A stretch of DNA of 64,000 nucleotides from a virus: positions 1 to 64,000 of the IMG/VR virus record IMGVR_UViG_3300023210_002753. One strand, 5' to 3'. Of the stretch, positions 58,405 to 64,000 are shown piece by piece. The position numbers were made by a program, and so were the translations under genes. Each line of letters opens with the position of its first letter. The first letter of the stretch is position 1. The notes beneath the pieces were generated by a model, which was not told where the DNA came from, made no database searches, and worked only from the letters and a program-made list of their open reading frames with translations.

Positions 58405-59043
58405 TTAAATAGGATTTACGTAATAGTATGGTTTTTCAACCACATCTTTGTTATTTATATGCTCTTTTTGACCCACCAATGTTTCTTTATAATTTCTTAT
58501 ATTAGTATTATGGGTATGATAAGTTTTAATAATACTACAAGGGTTTCTTAAAATAAATCCCTTATTTTTAAATTCCCAAGCAATTCTATTATCACAACCT
58601 AATTTACCTAAATAAAAATCAGAATAATCTAATTCTTTCATTTTACCTAACCATATCCAAGTATCTTGACAATCAGATCTCATTATTTCTACTTTTGGGG
58701 TTTCTTTATATTCCCACCTCAATAAAGATAATAACATATTATTATTTATAATGTTTTTAACATCTTTTATGGTTTCATCTAAAAAAATATCAGTATTAGT
58801 TAAAATATTTATGTCATCCTCTTTTGTAAATTCATTAATTATATTAAAAAAATCTTTAAATGTTGGTCTTTTATGTGGGATAATTTTTAATTTATTATTA
58901 GTAAATGGTACATCATCTGTTTCACTAAGAATATAAATTTTATCAATAAAACCATTACTTATATTCTTACCCAAACAAAAATCAATTTCTTTTTGCCTTT
59001 CTGAATTTTTATCTTTATAATATGAAGTAAACAAATTTATCAT
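58405..59043 (-). CDS. Putative GT-A glycosyltransferase (212 aa)
   Basis: I-N-I-L-T-N-T-D-I-F-L provides a T-D-x-like metal site near 80, and R-S-D-C-Q-D-T-W-I-W and G-C-D-N-R-I-A-W-E further conserved blocks. The end contains H-T-H-N-T-N, candidate metal ligands. Not assigned to a numbered family. Confidence 0.65.
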   Translation of the reverse strand: MINLFTSYYKDKNSERQKEIDFCLGKNISNGFIDKIYILSETDDVPFTNNKLKIIPHKRPTFKDFFNIINEFTKEDDINILTNTDIFLDETIKDVKNIINNNMLLSLLRWEYKETPKVEIMRSDCQDTWIWLGKMKELDYSDFYLGKLGCDNRIAWEFKNKGFILRNPCSIIKTYHTHNTNIRNYKETLVGQKEHINNKDVVEKPYYYVNPI

Positions 59044-60443
59044 GCAACAATTTTATTATCTTTTATTTCGAAGTTTTTATTCATTATTTTCATATATAGT
59101 TCTTGACTATTTTTATTGGCTTCGGTAGATACTGTTCCATCTTTTTCATGATGAAAATATACAAATAGTGGTTTAGGTATTCTTTTACCTACATACCCCT
59201 CTTTCATCATTCTTATCCACATATCATAATCTTCCCAACCAGTTAACTCTTCATCGTAACCATTAACTTTTTCAAAAGCTTCTCTATGAAACATTGAACA
59301 ATTAACGATAAACGGACCCTTCAGTAATGTTTCTTTATTCCATTCTGGACGTTTTTCAATTCCTTGCATTTGACCAACATGATGTGTATCACAATAAACT
59401 GGACTTACATTTTTTTCTCTCTTTAAAATTGCAACACATGTTTTCATATAACCATCTAAAATCATATCATCAGAATCTAAAGGTAATATATAATCACCAT
59501 TACAATGTTTAAACGCCTCATTTCTAGCTGAAGATGGTCCACCATTTTCTTTATAAACAACTTTGATTTTTTCATTACTTTCCAGTTGTTTTAGTTTTAG
59601 TTTCACAAATTCATCAGTTGACCCGTCATCAACCAATATAATTTCATAGTTTGTGTAATCTTGATTAAAAACAGAATTTAATGTTTGATTGATTCTATTA
59701 CCATAGTTATATATTGGCATTAAGATAGAAACCAAAGGTTCATCCTTCTTTATGTTTTTAGTTTTATATGTGTATGGTATTATTTGTGGTAACTTATCTT
59801 CATATTTTTCCACAAATTGTTTTTTATTATTTTCCCATTGTTCATTTGTTTGACCAATGGATAAATGTGTAATTGCAATATCTGATATTACACCCACCTT
59901 TACATCATTTAAAAAATTATTAAAACAAAAATCTAGTTCATAAAAGTGAAAACCTTTAATGTCCTCATCGAAATTAGATTTAATATTATTCTTATTTACA
60001 ATAAAAAATAAACCATCAACGATAATGGTATCCTCTATTTTATTACCAAAAAATTCATTATATTTAGATAGCCATTTTTTACCTTGGTTTTGGTGGTGTA
60101 CTTGACCTACCGATTCTGTCATACCATTATCCCACCAACAACCAGATTTAGGTAGATATTTTGACCCAGCTTTACCTAAAATACCATAATCAGGGTTTCG
60201 TTTAAAGTGTTTTAATATTTTATTACCCCAATTTTTTGTTTCAAAAATGATGTCATCATGACAAAAAACCACAATGTCATTTGTAGTTTCTTTTAAAGCC
60301 CTATTATATAATTCAGTTAAACCAAACTCTCCATCATTAACGTATTGAATGACTTCCAACCCCTTATAAACCCCAGAAGATTTCTTTATGTGATCAATGT
60401 GAGGTTGGTTATCTTTTCTTGTTGAAAATACGACACTAATCAT
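59040..60443 (-). CDS. Two-domain glycosyltransferase (C-terminal GT2)
   Basis: 467 residues, two GT-A domains. First (1-~230): V-V-F-C-H-D-D-I-I-F as metal site and H-F-Y-E-L-D-F-C downstream. Second (~235-460): V-S-I-L-M-P-I-Y-N-Y-G start, I-I-L-V-D-D-G-S-T-D, P-L-D-S-D-D-M and G-W-E-D-Y-D-M-W, a clear GT2. Such tandem enzymes can add alternating sugars to make a repeating chain. Confidence 0.88.
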   Translation of the reverse strand: MISVVFSTRKDNQPHIDHIKKSSGVYKGLEVIQYVNDGEFGLTELYNRALKETTNDIVVFCHDDIIFETKNWGNKILKHFKRNPDYGILGKAGSKYLPKSGCWWDNGMTESVGQVHHQNQGKKWLSKYNEFFGNKIEDTIIVDGLFFIVNKNNIKSNFDEDIKGFHFYELDFCFNNFLNDVKVGVISDIAITHLSIGQTNEQWENNKKQFVEKYEDKLPQIIPYTYKTKNIKKDEPLVSILMPIYNYGNRINQTLNSVFNQDYTNYEIILVDDGSTDEFVKLKLKQLESNEKIKVVYKENGGPSSARNEAFKHCNGDYILPLDSDDMILDGYMKTCVAILKREKNVSPVYCDTHHVGQMQGIEKRPEWNKETLLKGPFIVNCSMFHREAFEKVNGYDEELTGWEDYDMWIRMMKEGYVGKRIPKPLFVYFHHEKDGTVSTEANKNSQELYMKIMNKNFEIKDNKIVA

Positions 60444-60648
60444 TGGTTAGGCTCAAGTAATAACCCCTTATTTCTCTACCCAATTCCTTATCATTAGGGT
60501 ATTCCTGAATTAAATCTACAATGTGCTGACAATCAAAATTCACTTTTCTCCAATATTCATTATCCACCTTTGCTTTTGGTGCGGTATAAGTATTGTCCTT
60601 AACTTGTCTTAACTCATTCATCGTTCTTTCTTTTGGTTCTTCCATCAT
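60436..60648 (-). CDS. Small hypothetical protein (70 aa)
   Basis: Contains W-R-K-V-N-F-D-C-Q-H-I-V-D-L and ends Y-Y-L-S-L-T-N-D; no metal-binding pattern or membrane segment. Lies between the glycosyltransferase (8-base overlap) and another small gene, in the dUTPase cluster. Unknown. Confidence 0.6.
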   Translation of the reverse strand: MMEEPKERTMNELRQVKDNTYTAPKAKVDNEYWRKVNFDCQHIVDLIQEYPNDKELGREIRGYYLSLTND

Positions 60649-60650
60649 AT

Positions 60651-60893
60651 CTATTTATTTTTATGTTTATTTATTTTAAAATCGTACCAATATTTAAAGT
60701 TTATAAGGACATTGTTTTTACCTCTAGGTGGTGAAAGTTTAATTAAATGACTGTCATCCGCTTGTAACGATATAAACTCATCATCCTTTTCGATAACAAA
60801 CCATATTTTATCGTTATCCCTATAATTAAATCTTTTAGATATAAAACTTACAACATCACCAATATTTAATTGTTCAACACTTATATTGTTCAT
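60651..60893 (-). CDS. Small hypothetical protein (80 aa)
   Basis: An SH3-like beta sequence by eye (QLNIGDVVSFISKRF, WFVIEKDDEFISLQ) with a Lys-rich end. Starts within the dUTPase stop (4-base overlap), so translated after it. May be a small nucleic-acid or protein-binding fold; not recognised. Confidence 0.6.
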   Translation of the reverse strand: MNNISVEQLNIGDVVSFISKRFNYRDNDKIWFVIEKDDEFISLQADDSHLIKLSPPRGKNNVLINFKYWYDFKINKHKNK

Positions 60894-61591
60894 TCTTTTC
60901 CTGTTGATCCAAATCCACCATCACTTCTTTCAGTATCTGTTAGTGTATTTGTTTTTATTAACTTTGTTATTCTTTGACCCACAACGTTCATAATCACCCC
61001 TTGGGCAATTCTTTCACCAGGTTCTATCGTATAGTCATCATTGCTTAGGTTTACCGCTATTATACCAACTTCCCCTCTATATCCTTCATCTACAGTTCCT
61101 GGTGTGTTTAAAACGGAGATACCATGTTTCAAAGCCATTCCACTTCTTGGTCTAACTTGTAATTCGGTGTTTGCAGATAATTCAAACCTTAACCCTGTGG
61201 GTATTAATTTTCTTTCCAACGGTTTAAGAGTAACCGATTCCGATAAATAAGCTCTTAAATCAAACCCACTATCACCTTCTCTAGAATATTCGGGATCAGG
61301 ATTATTTGAACTATTGGTAAATTTTGTAACCACATTAAAATTATATTTTAACGATTCATATGATTTAACTAGCTCATCATAATTATTTACCGACTCTGTA
61401 GTTGCTGCAGGTGTTTCCACTGTGTTTGATAATAAGTTAATAATATCTTTTATCTCCCCTAAATCTTGTAAATTTTCAGCGCTTGACTCAGTATTTAACC
61501 CTTGTTGTATTTTTTCATACTTATCTAACTCCTTAAATAGGTCTTCTAATTCTTTAGATTCTTTTTTAAATTCTTCACTATTATCCATCAT
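60890..61591 (-). CDS. dut: dUTPase with N-terminal coiled-coil extension
   Basis: 233 residues. C-terminal ~145 hold all five motifs of trimeric dUTPase: S-G-F-D-L-R-A, R-P-R-S-G-M-A, V-L-N-T-P-G-T-V-D-E-G-Y-R-G-E, E-R-I-A-Q and the final R-S-D-G-G-F-G-S-T-G. It hydrolyses dUTP to dUMP. The first ~85 residues are a charged helical extension (EFKKESKELEDLFKELDKYE) not needed for catalysis, possibly for oligomer or partner binding. Confidence 0.95.
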   Translation of the reverse strand: MMDNSEEFKKESKELEDLFKELDKYEKIQQGLNTESSAENLQDLGEIKDIINLLSNTVETPAATTESVNNYDELVKSYESLKYNFNVVTKFTNSSNNPDPEYSREGDSGFDLRAYLSESVTLKPLERKLIPTGLRFELSANTELQVRPRSGMALKHGISVLNTPGTVDEGYRGEVGIIAVNLSNDDYTIEPGERIAQGVIMNVVGQRITKLIKTNTLTDTERSDGGFGSTGKE

Positions 61592-62165
61592 TTTGGTTGG
61601 TTTTTTCTTCTATTATTGCAAGTTCATTTGCTTGTTTAAGAATAGTGGATAATGTGCAACCATACCATTTTGATTGTTTATCATCATCAGATTTATCGTA
61701 ATTGATAATTGCTTGATATTCTTCATCCGTTAATTGTATACCATATTTTAATGAATAATAAGCGGAACGTTCTCCTATTTTTAGTGAAACTAATTCCTCA
61801 TTAAACTCATACATTTTACCTTGATTATTTCTATGCCATTCTGACTCATTCCATTTATATAAGAATGTTTTACCTATTTGGTGTAGGAAACATACTTTTA
61901 CTATAGATTGCGCATCTACTTCATAACTTTGGGGTAATAATTTATTAATTCCAATAGCATACTTAGTAGTTTTTAATATATGATCAATTAAACCACCAGG
62001 AAATGCATTATGTAAAGATTTCATTGTAGATGCAGGTGCAGTAAATAAATCCTCACCTAAATAATCTACCAGTTCTTTAGATAAAATACCATATAATTTA
62101 TTTTTCGCTAAAAAAATATCTTTATTTTTAAGTATTTTATCTTTTAATTGTATTGTATCACTCAT
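61581..62165 (-). CDS. HD-domain-like protein with altered HD pair
   Basis: 194 residues. G-G-L-I-D-H-I-L-K-T-T near 60 and V-K-V-C-F-L-H-Q-I-G-K-T near 90 fit the HD phosphohydrolase family, but the second residue of the H-D pair is Gln (codon CAA) instead of Asp. This should weaken or abolish metal catalysis, so it may be a binding protein or use a different chemistry. Its stop overlaps the dUTPase start by 11 bases. Confidence 0.72.
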   Translation of the reverse strand: MSDTIQLKDKILKNKDIFLAKNKLYGILSKELVDYLGEDLFTAPASTMKSLHNAFPGGLIDHILKTTKYAIGINKLLPQSYEVDAQSIVKVCFLHQIGKTFLYKWNESEWHRNNQGKMYEFNEELVSLKIGERSAYYSLKYGIQLTDEEYQAIINYDKSDDDKQSKWYGCTLSTILKQANELAIIEEKTNQNDG

Positions 62166-62179
62166 TTCTTTTTTTATTT

Positions 62180-62192
62180 AAATATAAACAAT
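62180..62192 (-). promoter_or_regulatory. Shared 13-base element ATTGTTTATATTT (minus strand)
   Basis: The identical 13-mer also occurs upstream of the gene starting at 63449; a candidate promoter for non-late leftward genes, proposed from two copies only. Confidence 0.35.
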
Positions 62193-63449
62193 TTAAATTA
62201 CATTTTCAACTACCAACTCTTTTTTTTCTTCAATTAATTTTATATATAACGCTTTTCTTTTTGCACATACTGATTTCATATCATATGTACCATTAACTGT
62301 GTTATATAAATTTTCACCCATATCTTTAATTAATTGTGGGTTTTCTATTAATTTTTTTAAGTGTTTAAACCAAAACTTATTATTTTTATTAGTTGGGATT
62401 AACATACCATTACCTGATGAATCTAATTCCCCACCTTTCTGATAAACATTTTTAATATCAATCTGATACGGTCCAAAATCTTGAGCTATCAATGCCTTTT
62501 TATGGAAACCAGATTCAATAACCTTTAATTGTGATTTTACCTTATTAAAGTCACTTTCTTTTAGTGGGGCTAATGAGATATCAAATAAATTATAATTTGA
62601 TGCATAACTAGTTATTGGTTGTGTCCACACTCTTCTATATGGCTCATTCTCAACATCATCATATTCTTTTTGTTCAAAGGATAGTAAGAATTTTTTATAT
62701 CTATCACTAACAATATTATAGTTATCTGTAAATATTTTTTCATATAGATACCAAACACTTTCCGTTGGTTTGATTGCCCTTACTTTTTGTTCACCAGTTT
62801 TTTTATCTATCATCGTCATGTTACCTCTTAGGTCATAACCACATAAAACAAATTGTACTTTATCTAACAATCCAGCGTTTTTAATGTTATTTACAACACC
62901 ATTTAAAATTTCCAGATCTTTTATATGAGAACTTCCACCTAACCATCCTATTCTAATTCTATCAGAAGGTTTACTATTATTTTGAAATTGTTTTTCGTCT
63001 GGGTTAATTGCGTTAGGTAAGATAAACACATTTTTATTTAACCTTCTTATTTCATCAGCAAATATAGATGTGGTTGTGGTTATATTTCTAGATATTTGTA
63101 GATTTTTTGATATTTTTTTATCTAATTCATTTTGTTTAATGATTTGCCAAGCTGGGTGATTTGGTCCTGGTGACCAATGATCATCAATATCCATAATAGT
63201 TACAATACCTAATTTATCACATCTTTTAAGTAGGTCCTCTAATTTATCATAATCCCCCAATGTTCTGTGATAGTGAATTAAATCGTATTTCTTAAGATAA
63301 CTATCATTATCTAATTGTGGCTCATAATCTATATCCACATAAAAATCATCTGGGTAATATTCTTGTAATTTAATATGTGGGATTGTAGACCTAAAAAAAC
63401 TAACACCAGTTCTATCACTGGGAACTACTAATATTTTAACTTTTGACAT
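62193..63449 (-). CDS. GT-B glycosyltransferase (family 4-like)
   Basis: 418 residues. Starts with I-L-V-V-P-S-D-R-T-G-V-S-F-F-R, includes D-I-D-D-H-W-S, I-G-W-L-G-G-S-S-H (the donor-domain start) and V-I-E-S-G-F-H-K-K-A-L-I-A in place of the GT4 E-x7-E loop. It lies apart from the main glycan cluster, beyond the HD and dUTPase genes, and has its own upstream element. Confidence 0.82.
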   Translation of the reverse strand: MSKVKILVVPSDRTGVSFFRSTIPHIKLQEYYPDDFYVDIDYEPQLDNDSYLKKYDLIHYHRTLGDYDKLEDLLKRCDKLGIVTIMDIDDHWSPGPNHPAWQIIKQNELDKKISKNLQISRNITTTTSIFADEIRRLNKNVFILPNAINPDEKQFQNNSKPSDRIRIGWLGGSSHIKDLEILNGVVNNIKNAGLLDKVQFVLCGYDLRGNMTMIDKKTGEQKVRAIKPTESVWYLYEKIFTDNYNIVSDRYKKFLLSFEQKEYDDVENEPYRRVWTQPITSYASNYNLFDISLAPLKESDFNKVKSQLKVIESGFHKKALIAQDFGPYQIDIKNVYQKGGELDSSGNGMLIPTNKNNKFWFKHLKKLIENPQLIKDMGENLYNTVNGTYDMKSVCAKRKALYIKLIEEKKELVVENVI

Positions 63450-63467
63450 AACTTATTATTTTTAAAA

Positions 63468-63480
63468 AAATATAAACAAT
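63468..63480 (-). promoter_or_regulatory. Shared 13-base element ATTGTTTATATTT (minus strand)
   Basis: Second copy of the 13-mer, 18 bases upstream of ATG 63449. Confidence 0.35.
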
Positions 63481-63522
63481 AAATGTCATTAATTAAAGTA
63501 TTTTACGATTTTTTTTATTTTA

Positions 63523-63554
63523 TTTGGAAAATTAAAATAATATTTTTATATTTA
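63523..63554 (+). promoter_or_regulatory. Probable host-type promoter TTTG-N20-TATATTTA
   Basis: TTTG at 63523-63526, 20 bases, then TATATTTA, one base off TAnnTTTG. It lies in the 177-base gap 63450-63626, which holds no gene, and would transcribe the lipoprotein gene. TATATTTA is also the late motif core. Confidence 0.45.
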
Positions 63555-63626
63555 TCGTAGTGTAAGTGGTGTAGGATTATTTTTATTTATAGTAAGTTAT
63601 TCCATTACATACAAAAAAAGACGTAA

Positions 63627-63869
63627 ATGAAAAAAATAATATATATAATTTTAGTTGCTTTATTTTTAGCACTTACAAACTGTAGTACAAGCAAAAGAGC
63701 TAAACCATGTGACACTTGCCCACAATTTAGTTATATCTATTTTTGTGATACAACTATAATAGTCATTCCTCACCACAATTACAACAGAATTTGTTTCCCC
63801 GAAGAAGAAATAGTGGTAGTGGAAGAAGAGATAATTATAATCGAGGATATTTTAATTCGTAAATATTAA
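63627..63869 (+). CDS. Small lipoprotein
   Basis: 80 residues. Lipoprotein signal peptide MKKIIYIILVALFLALTNC with lipobox L-T-N-C and Cys19 as lipidation site; the next residues S-T-S-K-R. Mature part has a C-D-T-C pair, another Cys in Y-F-C-D, and an acidic, Ile/Val-rich end. Located in the host envelope. Such small phage lipoproteins often block superinfection or receptors, but no evidence here tells the target. Confidence 0.78.
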   Translation: MKKIIYIILVALFLALTNCSTSKRAKPCDTCPQFSYIYFCDTTIIVIPHHNYNRICFPEEEIVVVEEEIIIIEDILIRKY

Positions 63870-63885
63870 TTTTTTTCATAAAAAG

Positions 63886-63917
63886 TTTGGTGGTTTAAAA
63901 TAATTGTTGTATCTTTG
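63886..63917 (+). promoter_or_regulatory. Host-type promoter TTTG-N20-TATCTTTG
   Basis: TTTG 63886-63889 and TATCTTTG 63910-63917 with exactly 20 bases between, the Bacteroidetes sigma-A consensus. It lies 30 bases before ATG 63948 and overlaps a palindrome. Confidence 0.8.
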
Positions 63918-63927
63918 ATATATCAAA
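63914..63927. repeat. 14-base perfect palindrome TTTGATATATCAAA (possible operator)
   Basis: Perfect 7+7 palindrome that begins in the TTTG of the -7 element of the promoter at 63886, the right place for a repressor site. Confidence 0.5.
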
Positions 63928-63947
63928 CAACCATTAAACTATCTATT

Positions 63948-64000
63948 ATGTCAAATCAAAATTCAATTACAGTAAACAACGAAACAACTTACGGAAGTCA
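63948..64000 (+). CDS. 5' end of a gene cut by the window end
   Basis: ATG 63948 opens a frame of 17 codons (MSNQNSITVNNETTYGS) up to the end of the window. It follows the strong host-type promoter, so it is likely an early gene. Too little sequence for assignment. Confidence 0.6.
   Translation, partial: MSNQNSITVNNETTYGS

Noticed and set aside
1-64000. tRNA genes and CRISPR arrays
   Set aside because: I looked through the intergenic gaps, nearly all under 130 bases, and saw no cloverleaf with a GGTTC-type T-loop and no regularly spaced repeats. A covariance-model search would be decisive.

Overview
The window is an AT-rich, densely packed piece of a large tailed bacteriophage genome, a T4-type myovirus. 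It carries a recognisable T4-like head module: terminase large subunit, portal, core protein, prohead protease, acidic scaffold and gp23-type major capsid protein. It also has a gp55-like late sigma factor, a gp5-like spike protein, PhoH and dUTPase. Several things point to a Bacteroidetes, probably flavobacterial, host. There is a small secreted protein that is almost entirely a type IX secretion type-B sorting domain. Host-type promoters of the form TTTG-N20-TAnnTTTG lie upstream of a few genes. Start codons are preceded by A-rich stretches rather than Shine-Dalgarno sequences.

Layout. 1-6.4 kb (mostly +): late genes, several with a short capsid-targeting-like N-terminus (an HNH nuclease runs on the other strand). 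6.4-9.6 kb (-): a secreted DUF2927-like protein and a ClpC-type unfoldase. 9.6-12.5 kb (+): DNA methyltransferase, Hsp20, small genes and the T9SS-type protein. 12.5-20.8 kb (+): a nucleotidyltransferase and a run of acidic, low-complexity or unknown late proteins. 20.8-31.6 kb (+): DNA packaging and head genes, interrupted by an outer-membrane-barrel candidate and a two-helix membrane protein. 31.6-37.8 kb (-): tail/baseplate proteins and the late sigma factor. 37.8-60.4 kb (-): a glycan locus with glycosyltransferases, methyltransferases, two sulfotransferases, an asparagine-synthase-like amidotransferase, and GDP-mannose dehydratase with GDP-fucose synthase; PhoH and a HAD-like protein lie inside it. 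60.4-63.4 kb (-): dUTPase, an HD-like protein with a changed key residue, and another glycosyltransferase. 63.6-64 kb (+): a lipoprotein and the start of a gene behind a strong host-type promoter.

Most notable: at least a dozen otherwise unrelated proteins in the rightward late region start with a short peptide ending in (L/I)-x-E, the cleavage signature of T4-type prohead proteases. The same signature (L-N-E followed by S-T-S) is at the expected maturation site of the capsid protein. I infer a large cohort of proteins packed inside the head and trimmed there, including a cell-wall hydrolase, a nucleotidyltransferase, an LRR protein and a tiny arginine-rich peptide. A recurring TATATTTATTA-like element precedes these genes and the tail genes and is probably the late promoter read by the encoded gp55-like sigma. 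The glycan locus appears able to convert GDP-mannose to GDP-fucose, transfer fucose, and sulfate and methylate sugars, for decoration of virion or host surface.
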